64,000 nucleotides of DNA. It comes from Unio delphinus (Eukaryota; Mollusca; Bivalvia; Unionida; Unionidae). Numbering within the stretch: position 1 is the stretch's first letter; each line of letters starts with the position of its first letter. Below, in pieces: positions 23,219-32,400 of the stretch. Below the pieces are notes generated by a model. That model had not been told where the DNA came from, did not search any database, and saw only the letters and a program-made list of their open reading frames with translations. Made by a program: the position numbers and the translations under genes. Location of the stretch: contig JAQISU010000210.1 of NCBI GenBank assembly GCA_029339505.1, positions 12,121,001-12,185,000 of the forward strand. Direction: 5' to 3'.

Positions 23219-23736
23219 TCAGGCCTGATCCGTGAACGGATCTCCCGCTGTACCATGAATACGGGGTTCCTGGTAGTCTTAGACCCTTTCCGCTGTACCA
23301 TGAATACGGGGTTCCTGGTAGTCTTAGACCCAATCCATGAACGGATCGTCTCTTTTTTTTATATCCTTGTCCAGCTGCCTTTTTCAACGCCATTCCTGCT
23401 GCAGTACCAACGGCTCCTAACGCTGCCGCTTTAGCCACTGCTGGGGCTGCTGCTGCAATCAATGCTGGTATTGCAGCTAACAATGGAAATATACCACCCG
23501 TTTTCATCATATTTTTAATAGCAGCCGCAGAAAGAGTAATCTGAACACCTTTTTTATCCTTGAAAGCATCATTGAAATGTTTCACCTGACGAGTTGTCAG
23601 CGATAATTTATTTGCACCACCAGTCATTTGATTAGGTTTCAACGTGATTGTGGTTCCACATTTTTTTAGCCGATTCTGATTGCAATTTTTTGATTTGACC
23701 AGGAGTTAACGCAACACTAATAACACTATATGACAT
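23178..23736 (-). pseudogene. pVI/pX-like hydrophobic minor capsid protein, frameshifted
   Basis: The ATG at 23736 opens a short frame (SVALTPGQIKKLQSES). A run of seven A on the minus strand (23661-23667) then shifts it, and the main frame resumes with ITLKPNQMTGG and runs to 23178. Features are LTPGQ-type N-terminal helices, an Ala-rich hydrophobic segment (LLAAIPALIAAAAPAVAKAA), a KKKRR cluster and tandem GLRLPGTPYSWYSG repeats at the C-terminus. Short Gly-Leu-rich repeats near protease sites are typical of pX/pVI-like proteins of these elements, which bind DNA or disrupt membranes. The tail overlaps the protease frame. Confidence 0.65.
23215..23345. repeat. Tandem duplication at the pX/protease junction
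   Basis: On the plus strand, TGTACCATGAATACGGGGTT followed by CCTGGTAGTC occurs twice in direct repeat, with a third partial CTGGTAGTC copy. It replaces the sequence expected to encode the protease N-terminus. Confidence 0.75.
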
Positions 23737-23785
23737 TATACATAATAGATTGATTCTAATTCAATGAAAAATCGAGAAAAATCGT

Positions 23786-25201
23786 TCAAAGATTTTCTAC
23801 TGGGGCATCTACCACTCTCATTCTTCCACCAACACCTTCAAGTAGCATTGATTTATCACTGAGAATGACAGCAACCGCTCTATAATTAGCAATAGCACCA
23901 CGAGTCACATTAGCTCTAAAGTGTATATCAACAACTGACTGTCTTGTCAAATCGAGATGTTCCAGTGAGAAGTAATAGATCGGATACAAATTTTTAAAAT
24001 CATATTGTGATATTTGCAAACCAGTATCGACATTTTGGGCGCGTGCCATAAATGACAACAGACGATGATAAACTCGTGCAATATGATTTTCTGTGTAATT
24101 AAGTTGTATATCCTCGGATGGTTCCTGTTGGCCGTTTATTCTCAGTGAGACGTCTTTCACACCTAATTGATCAAATATCATATGACTGAAACGTTGATCG
24201 CCAACTCGTGTGTTATCCTGTAACGCAATAAATATATGACGTGGCGCAGAAACGCCTTGTTTTGATGCTAGGTTCCAAGTGAATAACCCGTTGATATTTG
24301 ATTGTTTCACATCTGTACTCACGGTTAGCCAACTTAGTAATGATTTTCCTCCTTGGTCCATAAATGATAGTAATCGTCCTTCTGCGGTGATTGCTGGAGT
24401 CAACACTGGCATCCACAATGATATTTTTGTTAAATCGACTCTACCGGCATCAGCATTGGCGGCTGCAGCATTTGCTGGAATCCTCCAAATTGCATCATTA
24501 TCATCACTTTTTCGTACAAGCGATACTGTATGCTTCGCCCCGTAGATAACTTTTCTGACGTTTCTACAGAATCCAAATATGTGATGCAGTGGAATCGCGC
24601 ATGAAAATGATTTACGCTCTCCTTGCAACATTGCGTTTCGTGTTGCAGCTCCTAGATTGAAATTAATGTCGTTGTTTATAATCATATTCTCGATACCAGC
24701 AGGAGCAGGAGGAGCAGCACGATCATTTGGTCGTCTTATAATAAATTGATTTCCACCAGCGGTATTCTTAGCATCTTTTGCAAACATCATAGAAGGTCCT
24801 GCTGATCTTGTATAATCATCGGAATATCTCGCTAACCCGATTATTGTTGTGGCCACATCAACATCACGATCTATGGACTCAATTTCTTTTCCATCAATGA
24901 GATATCTAGCACTCTCAAATAGCGCCATAATACCATTATTGACAAAACCGACTTGAGCATCAGCTGGATACGGTGCTGGTACAGCAGTAGTATCAGCAGC
25001 TGTTACAATTTCTCCTTCTACTTCAATAAATGCTTCACAGGGTAAAAAGTATTTACTGGTATCATGGACTTGAAGATCAATTCTTGCTCGACTATTTGAG
25101 TTTATGGCATGATAGGCGTAATATTGATAATCGCGTACAGAATCATCCTTGCCAACTGGGGCGTCTATATCAAACGCCGGATCATGTGATTTTTTGAACA
25201 T
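23786..25201 (-). CDS. Major capsid protein candidate (double jelly-roll type)
   Basis: This intact 471-aa ORF is in the position and size range of the hexon-like protein of small virus-type elements. The N-terminal half has VRDYQYYAYHAINSNS, FLPCEAFIEVEGEI and LFESARYLIDGKEIESI. The middle has PLHHIFGFCRNVRKVIYGAK at about residue 200. The C-terminal half has LTRQSVVDIHFRANV and AVILSDKSMLLEG. Alternating beta strands with few helices fit two stacked jelly rolls, and I recognise the HIFGF..-..YG.KH block from uncharacterised proteins of related invertebrate elements. I see no sequence-level match to classical hexon. Two GCTAGC palindromes precede the ATG. No break is found, unlike its neighbours. 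Confidence 0.6.
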   Translation of the reverse strand: MFKKSHDPAFDIDAPVGKDDSVRDYQYYAYHAINSNSRARIDLQVHDTSKYFLPCEAFIEVEGEIVTAADTTAVPAPYPADAQVGFVNNGIMALFESARYLIDGKEIESIDRDVDVATTIIGLARYSDDYTRSAGPSMMFAKDAKNTAGGNQFIIRRPNDRAAPPAPAGIENMIINNDINFNLGAATRNAMLQGERKSFSCAIPLHHIFGFCRNVRKVIYGAKHTVSLVRKSDDNDAIWRIPANAAAANADAGRVDLTKISLWMPVLTPAITAEGRLLSFMDQGGKSLLSWLTVSTDVKQSNINGLFTWNLASKQGVSAPRHIFIALQDNTRVGDQRFSHMIFDQLGVKDVSLRINGQQEPSEDIQLNYTENHIARVYHRLLSFMARAQNVDTGLQISQYDFKNLYPIYYFSLEHLDLTRQSVVDIHFRANVTRGAIANYRAVAVILSDKSMLLEGVGGRMRVVDAPVENL

Positions 25202-25288
25202 TTTATTCTATTTATCAGAGTCTAAATCGTGATTTTCATCGTGAAAAACGCTAGCGTGAAAATCCATAGGATTTCATCGTGAAAAACG
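25202..25288 (-). promoter_or_regulatory. Candidate promoter with duplicated GCTAGC palindromes
   Basis: GAAAAACGCTAGCG occurs twice (about 25242-25255 and 25282-25295), each preceded by TTTCATCGT, on the plus strand. The second is a perfect palindrome, AAAACGCTAGCGTTTT. It lies just upstream of the capsid candidate ATG and overlaps the end of the next gene. Similar motifs precede the other structural genes. Confidence 0.5.
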
Positions 25289-25726
25289 CTAGCGTTTTCG
25301 TCGTGGTTTTTTAAAGCCACTTCCCGCTATCATGTTTGCAATATTGCTTTGGTCTCCTTGATTTACCATCGACGCTAATTTTTCATCTACTGCGTTATTT
25401 ATTATTTTACTAACACTTGCAGGCATTTCTTCTGTAGACGGTAACGGTTTCTTTTTTCGCCTCACTAATGATGTTATTTTATCCTTCGCACTTGAAAACG
25501 CTTTCCCGGCAAGATCTCCAACAGTACTAATACCCTTATCACGAATAACATCAATGGCTTTCATTGATAATTGTTTAGCTAACGGCATCACTTTTGGGGC
25601 CATTCTTGAAAAGAATCCTAAAATGGTATTGCCGAGGCCATCTCCATAGTATGCTTTATAAACTGGAAACCGTGAATTAACTACATAGACGAGGGTTGGT
25701 TTATCATGATTGTAATGGATGATCAT
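25289..25726 (-). CDS. Basic minor capsid/core protein candidate
   Basis: This 145-aa protein has the segment YYGDGLGNTILGFFSRMAPK at about residues 26-45, an amphipathic helix after a Gly-rich turn. A Lys-rich region (VRRKKKP) follows, and the C-terminus ends in GSGFKKPRRKR. The Gly-rich turn, amphipathic helix and basic tail resemble adenoviral pVI-like membrane-active proteins and other small core proteins in related elements. It is 87 bp upstream of the capsid candidate and apparently intact. Function is inferred only from composition and position. Confidence 0.55.
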   Translation of the reverse strand: MIIHYNHDKPTLVYVVNSRFPVYKAYYGDGLGNTILGFFSRMAPKVMPLAKQLSMKAIDVIRDKGISTVGDLAGKAFSSAKDKITSLVRRKKKPLPSTEEMPASVSKIINNAVDEKLASMVNQGDQSNIANMIAGSGFKKPRRKR

Positions 25727-25736
25727 TATTATAAAA

Positions 25737-25755
25737 ACAATAGTGTTTTCAATTG
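25737..25755 (-). promoter_or_regulatory. Candidate element promoter motif
   Basis: The minus strand reads CAATTGAAAACACTATTG upstream of the ATG at 25726. It is a variant of the GAAAACGCTAGCG motif found upstream of the other structural genes. Confidence 0.35.
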
Positions 25756-25759
25756 TTAT

Positions 25760-26707
25760 TTAATCACTATGATACCCATTTGCTAACTCGTCAATGAAAT
25801 CTCGATATGTTTTGATATCCATGATACCGCCGGCAAATAACCGTCTACAGATATCAGCTGCTTCATTAATTATTTCTGGAGAGTTATTTCCAGCTCGGAA
25901 TCCTCCTACAAGAACATCTAATCGTGATATATCATTGATAACACTATCAGGACAAGTGTTTCCAATCCTTGGATTTTGCAGTCCACTTCCGCTATAACCA
26001 GCTGCTTCATCTAGTTTTTCTAAACCCGTTTCTTGTAAATAATCATCATCATCATCATCATCAGGTGGTAGTTGTTGTTTTTTAGGAGAGAAAGATATTT
26101 TCTTTGCAGGCTGCTGTCGCCGCTTTTGCAATCTCGGTTGTTTAAACTCTTCGTATTGATTATACACTAGACTCACCGCATCGATATATTCGATGTATGA
26201 TGCACTATCTGTCTTAATTTGACTTTTTTTAGTTTTGATTTTATAAAATATATCAGCCCAATGAGCGAAATTCTTAACAAACTTATGATGTTCTGGTTTT
26301 AACCATTTTTTTCTGTTTTCATAAGACGTAACAACAAGCGCAGGAATTTCTGCTGGATCAGTCTTATCAATTTCTGCTAACCCTTCCTCGTTAAATCTCA
26401 CGCGTAAATCATCTACTGTTCTTTTTGATTCTATTTGTTTTGTTTGTTCAGTTTTCGCTGCTAGTTTTTCAAGCTCACCAATAACAGATTTCCCCGTCTC
26501 GGGACCATCTCCCAGTAAAGCACGCTCTACCCCCTTCGTTGCTGTGGTTACTGGTTTAAACAATTCTTCAGACCCCAGAGCAAAATCAGTTTGTAAACTC
26601 TGTCGTTGTTGCAGTTTATTTCTTACAGAGTCACGAATTGGTATAAATTTCTTAATTGCATCCAGTCGTTCACGAGCCAATCGGGTTGTTAATGCTTGAT
26701 TGACCAT
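25760..26707 (-). CDS. Acidic scaffold-like structural protein, unknown
   Basis: The 315-aa protein has mostly helical, charged sequence. The N-terminal half is alpha-helical with Lys/Glu-rich heptads. A basic stretch (RLQKRRQQPAKK) at about 200 is followed by a DDDDDDD run. The C-terminal block is DVLVGGFRAGNNSPEIINEA ... RRLFAGGIMDIKTYRDFI. That block is a short helical domain I have seen in uncharacterised proteins of similar invertebrate elements. Length, charge and position at the head of the structural block would fit a scaffold or core protein. No known enzyme motif is present. Confidence 0.5.
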   Translation of the reverse strand: MVNQALTTRLARERLDAIKKFIPIRDSVRNKLQQRQSLQTDFALGSEELFKPVTTATKGVERALLGDGPETGKSVIGELEKLAAKTEQTKQIESKRTVDDLRVRFNEEGLAEIDKTDPAEIPALVVTSYENRKKWLKPEHHKFVKNFAHWADIFYKIKTKKSQIKTDSASYIEYIDAVSLVYNQYEEFKQPRLQKRRQQPAKKISFSPKKQQLPPDDDDDDDYLQETGLEKLDEAAGYSGSGLQNPRIGNTCPDSVINDISRLDVLVGGFRAGNNSPEIINEAADICRRLFAGGIMDIKTYRDFIDELANGYHSD

Positions 26708-27221
26708 TATTTGAAATCAGAAACCATTTTTCAATTGTAAAACAATTTTTCCCATCGATGATTCCATCCTTAACGGTCCAATTTTTTATTGCTGTGAAAT
26801 ATTTTTATTTTTTATCCATTGATTTTGCCTGTTTTGGTGCCATTTTGGTGGTTTTCAGTTGAAAATCTCAAAGAGATTTTACAGTCAAGTAGTCGATTTT
26901 ACATGGGATTTTCCATAAGGAAAAGCTGTTAAAACTCATTTTTGATGATTTTTAGCCATTTTTCATCAATTTTTGCCTGTTTTCAGTGATGTTTGGTCAT
27001 TTTTCATCGATTTTCATCAAAAAACCTCGTAGGGTCAAGTAGTCGATTTTGCATTGGATTTTCCATAGAGAAAAGTTCTTAAAAGAACTTTCAAAGCTGT
27101 TAGGATTCTATTTTATTTTCGCAGTGTGAAATATTTTCACTGATTCAATCAAAAAATGACAAAAAAATGAAAATCTCAAGGAGATTTTACTGTCTGACAA
27201 AATCTTTTGAGGGTCGGTCAA
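26708..27221. promoter_or_regulatory. Non-coding spacer with repeated hairpins and direct repeats
   Basis: Two perfect hairpins AAAATCTC-AA(A/G)-GAGATTTT lie at 26862-26880 and 27170-27188. A direct repeat (GTCAAGTAGTCGATTTT.CAT, about 40 bp with GGATTTTCCATA) occurs at 26883 and 27031. CATTTTTCATCAATTTTT-like iterations fill the gap. Paired hairpins between the two gene blocks could be terminators, an operator or a replication origin. There is no direct evidence for any of these. Confidence 0.45.
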
Positions 27222-27578
27222 TCAAAATAGTTCATTTTCTTGAATTAACGCTCGTAAGTTTCTAATTTTAGAATTAACTTCCTTTTTCAATTCATATTCG
27301 TTACCCAATTCTTTTCGTATTCCTTCCACGATAGTATATAACGGAACACACACACCTACTTCACTGGAAAATGCAAGAGAGTCTCGAATAGAATTTTGAA
27401 TTTTTTTGATGAGTGCATATTTCTTTGGTAACATATACTTGTTAGTGCTAACTCCGTATTCTATATCCTGAAAATCCGACTTGATTTGATCAGGATTTAA
27501 CCCATCTGACAATTTAATATTCTGATTTTTCAATTTTGCAATTTCAACTATGATGCTATTCATAATTTCAGAATTCAT
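27222..27578 (-). CDS. Small hypothetical protein of the element
   Basis: The 118-aa protein is helical and charged, with IKKIQNSIRDSLAFSSEVG in the middle and a coiled-coil-like C-terminus (EYELKKEVNSKIRNLRALI). No family is recognised. It is isolated by non-coding repeats on both sides. The uninterrupted frame and the ATG just after an AT-rich repeat support a real gene, but I cannot exclude a chance ORF. Confidence 0.4.
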   Translation of the reverse strand: MNSEIMNSIIVEIAKLKNQNIKLSDGLNPDQIKSDFQDIEYGVSTNKYMLPKKYALIKKIQNSIRDSLAFSSEVGVCVPLYTIVEGIRKELGNEYELKKEVNSKIRNLRALIQENELF

Positions 27579-27639
27579 ATATGATAATACATATTTCTAA
27601 TTCATTTTTCAAAAATAAATGAGCCGTTAATATTTTCAA

Positions 27640-27897
27640 AATTCAGTCTGTATATATAAATATCTTTTTTAAAATTCAGTCTGTATATATAAATATCTTT
27701 TTTAAAATTCAGTCTGTATATATAAATATCTTTTTTAAAAATTCAGTCTGTATATATAAATATCTTTTTTAAAATTAAGTCTGTATATATAAATATCTTT
27801 TTTAAAATTAATTCTGTATATATAAATATATTTTTAAAAATTAATTCTGTATATATAAATATATTTTTAAAAATTAATTCTGTATATATAAATATAA
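27640..27897. repeat. 33-bp AT-rich tandem repeat inside the element, about 8 copies
   Basis: The unit is TTCAGTCTGTATATATAAAT followed by ATCTTTTTTAAAA. The later copies change to TTAATTCTGTATATATAAAT. Confidence 0.9.
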
Positions 27898-28469
27898 ATG
27901 CAGACAAAAATAAATATCAACCATGATGAGCGGTTATCAGTCATTTGACCCCCTTGATATAGGCCGCTGTGGTTCTATTTGCATTCATTGGGTCCCTTAT
28001 TAGGCCTTTGTGTCTTTCATAGGGTTCCTTTGTTAGAGCATTTTTCTGTTTCTGTTTTATATCAGAATGTTTTTGCTCTTTGAGATATGACCCTATGACC
28101 GTTTCTTTTAGCCGATAATTCATTCTGGGGTTACCCAATGTGCATCCACGAACCTTTTTTTGGCCGGTAATTCATTTTGAACACCATACGGGGCTACCCA
28201 AATGTGATGGAGAGCTAATTACATCCATGGATGTTATTTATTTTAGGGCATTGTATGTGTTTACATTCAACATGCAACCCATGAAATCAAATTCATGGTT
28301 GCGTAAGTTGTCAAAAACCGACAACCCACCGCTACCGTAAATTTGATAGCATGGGTTTGCATGTTATGTGACATGCACACAGAGGGGTTGCCCTCCCTCC
28401 CCTCAATTAAATAGAAAAAAAAAACATCCACCGTTTCACCATCAGACAATTTGTCTGCTATGGGGCGCG

Positions 28470-28540
28470 AACATGTGAAGAATAATTGTCTGGGTTTACA
28501 AGCCAAACACGATACCGTTAGACCACTGTTCACGTCCATA
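28470..28540 (-). other. tRNA-like (A-box) segment in the element
   Basis: The minus strand contains GTGGTCTAACGGTATCGTG, a good A-box, followed about 50 bp later by ATGTTCGCGCCCC, a weak B-box. The cloverleaf stems do not pair well. It is likely a decayed tRNA-derived insertion rather than a tRNA gene. Confidence 0.3.
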
Positions 28541-28584
28541 AAGAATAACGTTTTTTAACATATATATGTTGTAAATATTCATAT

Positions 28585-28978
28585 AGTATATAAAGGGACT
28601 TAATACAGCAATCCGCAAGGTATGCCTTTTTTTTTTCTTGAATTACTTATTAATGGTGTTTCACAGTATTTAAATGAGACAGCATATTTGACTTAAACAC
28701 TAAAACAAAGAATATAATTGTTTGAAAACATTTTTTTTCTTACAAAACAATGCCCAGCCGCTGAATCGCAATAACCCATAAAACAAGTTAACACAATCTA
28801 AGGGAGAAAGTATATAAGGTAATTTAATACAGCAATCCACAGGGTGTTATTTTATTTTCTTAAATTACTTATTAATGGTGTTTCACGGTATTTAAATGAG
28901 ACAGAATATTTGACTTAAACACTAAAAAAAAAAAAGAAAATATTTCTTTTCTTATACAACAATACCCAGCCGCTGAGG
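28585..28978. repeat. Imperfect direct repeat of about 180 bp
   Basis: AGTATATAA..TAATACAGCAATCC through ATTACTTATTAATGGTGTTT to CAGCCGCTG occurs twice, next to the replicase/zinc gene pair. Both copies begin with a TATATAA-like box, so they may be duplicated promoters. Confidence 0.8.
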
Positions 28979-29010
28979 GAGATAACTCCCTTGGTTCATT
29001 TGTATACTAA

Positions 29011-29379
29011 CTATTGTTTGTCTAATTCATTAATAACATCACTGGAGAATCTTTCAATGTAGTCTTGAGGGGATTTTATGATTTTGTCGCTGACTTTGTC
29101 AGTGTCAGGTTCATAATTTCTGATTGATTGTCCATTTTGTATTCGTTTGTCATAATAGTGTTTTAGTTCCCTGTATCGTTTGCCGCCACACCTAAGACAT
29201 AATTGCGACCTTCCCCTAACCCCAACCTCACATCGAATACAGGGTAACGGACCAAGGCTTCCACGACGAAAGCTTTGCATATGATACCAACAGAATTCAT
29301 TTCTGCATGATTTGTTACACGGTGTCACTGATCCAATCATAAGCCATTTGCAATGATTCATTATACTTAAATCTTTCAT
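29011..29379 (-). CDS. Cys-rich zinc-binding protein of the element
   Basis: This 122-aa protein has two clusters of metal ligands. Cys10, Cys21, Cys25, Cys30 and His33 lie in the first 34 residues. Cys47, Cys50, Cys61 and Cys64 form a clean CxxC-x10-CxxC ribbon. A helical, charged tail follows. If the real start is Met7, numbering drops by six. Its ATG is 24 bp from the divergent replicase ATG, so the two share a promoter region. A small zinc protein paired head-to-head with the replicase suggests a regulator or replication accessory; this is inferred. Confidence 0.65.
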   Translation of the reverse strand: MKDLSIMNHCKWLMIGSVTPCNKSCRNEFCWYHMQSFRRGSLGPLPCIRCEVGVRGRSQLCLRCGGKRYRELKHYYDKRIQNGQSIRNYEPDTDKVSDKIIKSPQDYIERFSSDVINELDKQ

Positions 29380-29403
29380 TTAAATGCTTGTTTTAATTAT
29401 AGT
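29380..29403. promoter_or_regulatory. 24-bp divergent spacer between zinc protein and replicase genes
   Basis: Only 24 bp separate the two start codons. Control sites must therefore lie inside coding sequence, or the spacer must act as a bidirectional initiator with very short leaders. Confidence 0.4.
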
Positions 29404-32400
29404 ATGGAGGAGTTCGAGAGATTATCGAAAATTAAGCCCTGGAAAAGTGTTCAATTCAATCTTGATAGAGTTTCTGATACACCAAAGAATAAAATTCTTG
29501 ATAGAACCTTGATTAGTAAAATCAGAGACTGTTTTAATGAATTCAAGCGTGATGGGGCAGCTCATTGTTGGTCAACATTTCGAATTGATGGTGTTGTTGA
29601 CGCTACCATGAATGATGAAAAAGCAGCAGTGATAATCTCAAATGTTGGGGAAGAAAGAAATTTTTTTCGAATAAAATTCCTTATCCGTGATAATGGAAAA
29701 TGGATCATTAGGGACAAATACGAGCCTATTCTTAAGGGCAAAAAAACTGTCACTGTGAATCAGGATTCAAAACCGGGAATTTTGACTGGAATTGATAAAC
29801 CCTACTACGAAAGATCTTATCCTGTCACAGCAGTTGTTTACGGGATATATCCGCTCAATGACAAACCTGATATTGCAAAACTAGCACCCATGAAATATTC
29901 GACAGGGCTCAATTGTGTAGCAGCACGAATAATGGAACACTTCACAAATGCGTCCCGGGGAAATAAACTAACTGATCTAAGACGAAAAATAATAACCGAA
30001 TGGGAACTGACAGTGAAACAGCATGGGGCAACAATTCAAGATATAGCCAAATTAGAAACATCATTGAGATTTCCAATATCGGTAAGGACAATCACCGGTG
30101 AAGTATTATACGAATCGAAATATAATAGAAATGGAACCCCAATACAAATTATTGATCATAACGAACACGCGTGGTCATCTGCAGTAACAATATTCCCACG
30201 GGATAGAACCGTAAAATATCTATCCCAAACTCTGTTTGGAACCGAAGAGTTTTTTTCAGAGCAGAAATTATTTGATGCTATTTACCATTTGAGTAAAAAC
30301 GATCCTGTGTCAGTGTGGCTATTTCATAGTACTTCAGACGAAGAATGTAGATTTGATCAGTTTGTAAGGCCCAACGGAGAATTATACCGTACTGAAGAGC
30401 TGCATAATCAAATGAAACAACTAGCTAGTGAGTTTTCTCTGGAGGAAGACAACGATCAATTATTAGCAAACTGTTTTACACTTCCATCAGTTGTAGCACA
30501 TTTTGCTAGGAAGAAAAACGCGTGGAAACCAACACGAAGTGAGTTCTTATCAGAGGTCAAATTGTCTTGTCTTGAATACGGCCATGGAGGATTATGGAAT
30601 ACAAAATACACCGCTGATACCGTTATTTCCGTTGATATGATTGCGTGTTATCCAGGAAGTTTTCTTGGGTATGGAGAATACGAGAAATATTTCAAACGAT
30701 TTGGACACCCTACACACGAAATGACCCGTGTTGCTATTAATGGACCACTGCCACATTTCGATTTAACCGGATTCGCTTGTGTAGTATCATTTGAAATGGC
30801 TGAAGGACTTCATCCGTGTAGTTATCTTTGGATTGGTAAACACATGTCTGAAAAACACTGGATGCCAATAGTGTTATTACGGTATATGCTTGATTGTAAG
30901 ATGTTAAAATCATTAATTGTCAGTGAAGCAATTATATCCTATCGAGCACAGAAATCAGTCTGGTTACCACAACCTGATCTAGAAAAAATAATTAGCGAAG
31001 AGCGAAAACTGTTTCCAAATTTCAGTGAACAACAAATCATGGATTGGTCCCAACAGTTATTTGAAATCAGAAACAATGAAGCAAAAGATCTTGGACGAAG
31101 AATAATCGGTAAATTTACCCAAGGTGGCAAAGATGATAATACGAGATATTCTTCACGATTGATTATAGACAATGCTGAATACGATTTTGTAATCACGGAT
31201 TTAACGAATAAGGGCTTATATGTCAATCGTAAGGACGCATTTATGTCCGATGGAACCAAATTGGGTACAATTGTTACTTACACTGATGGATACCATCCGC
31301 AGTACACACATTTGAGAGCTTCTATGCTCGGTTATGCTTCTATTAATTTATTTTCAATGATCAATAGATTTCCTACCACCGCAGTTAGAGTTGCTACTGA
31401 CTCATTTTACATAAATAGCAAAATGGCTGATTTTAAGGCTACTGGCAACGAGAATTGGGGGTCATGGAGAATTAAGAAAGAAATGCTTCATGATTATATT
31501 CCATCAGCAGATGTTACCATTGAAAATAATTACTTAGAAAGCAATCAGTGTTCAGAATTTTCTAGTGCACCACCGATTTCTGATCCAATATGCCTGTATA
31601 AAACAGTTTATTTAAACGGTTGTGGCGGGTCAGGAAAAACAACCCGGGCAATTGAGTTATTTCGTGTTTCCAATCCAAACATGATTGTGCTAACACCAAC
31701 TCATAGACTTGCAAGAGAAATGATACAGAGAGGGGTAAATGCTTGCACTTATCACAGCTTTTTCCGATGGAAGGGAGATAAATGGACTCCTGAGCGCATG
31801 GGAGAGAAATTTATTCCTGAATTCATCATGTGGGATGAAATAGACACAGTGTCCGAAGATGTCTTAAAAATATTTCTTGAGTGGTTGTTATTGAAGAATA
31901 CAAAAGTCGTCATGTGCGGTGATCACGGGCAACCACCACCATTTGTCGGTGCATCCCCCAATGAATGGCTAAAGAGTTTTGTAGACTATTATGAAGAAAT
32001 TGATACCGATCATAGATCACTTGATGAAAAATTAAAAGAGTTTAAGAAATTAATTAGATTACAACCGGATAGAATCCAGTGTGAAATAGCCCGTGAAATA
32101 ATTTCAGAAACTCCCATGAATGAGTTTTGGGAAGCGTGGAGACCAAATGATTTAATCATTGCAAGTAGAAAAATAGTCAGGGACACACTTCAGATGAAGT
32201 TATTTGAATTGCATAAACAAAACTTTGCAACACTTCCAGTGCCCCTCTGTTATAGGCCATCGGATACACGAAAACAGAACATCGAAGTTGATATTCCAGG
32301 CCTGACAGAGTCAGGGCGTGAAAAGAAGATTCTCGTATTAAATGATATTGTGCTGGTTGATATCAATGTCGTTGAAGATGCATTGCGTGCTAATAAATCC

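Larger units (their letters stand above)
27579..29010. other. Non-coding block of the element with three repeat sets
   Basis: The block holds a 33-bp AT-rich array (27640-27897), an imperfect duplicate of about 65 bp around GGTTACCCAATGTG (28105-28205), a tRNA-like A-box segment (about 28470-28535, minus) and a direct repeat of about 180 bp (28585-28765 and 28810-28978). No convincing gene is present. Confidence 0.6.

Noticed and set aside
23786..25201. Calling the capsid candidate an adenovirus-type hexon
   Set aside because: Size and position fit, but no sequence-level match to hexon could be recognised. It is left as a candidate.
28470..28540. Functional tRNA gene in the virus-like element
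   Set aside because: Only the A box is convincing. The anticodon and T arms do not pair.
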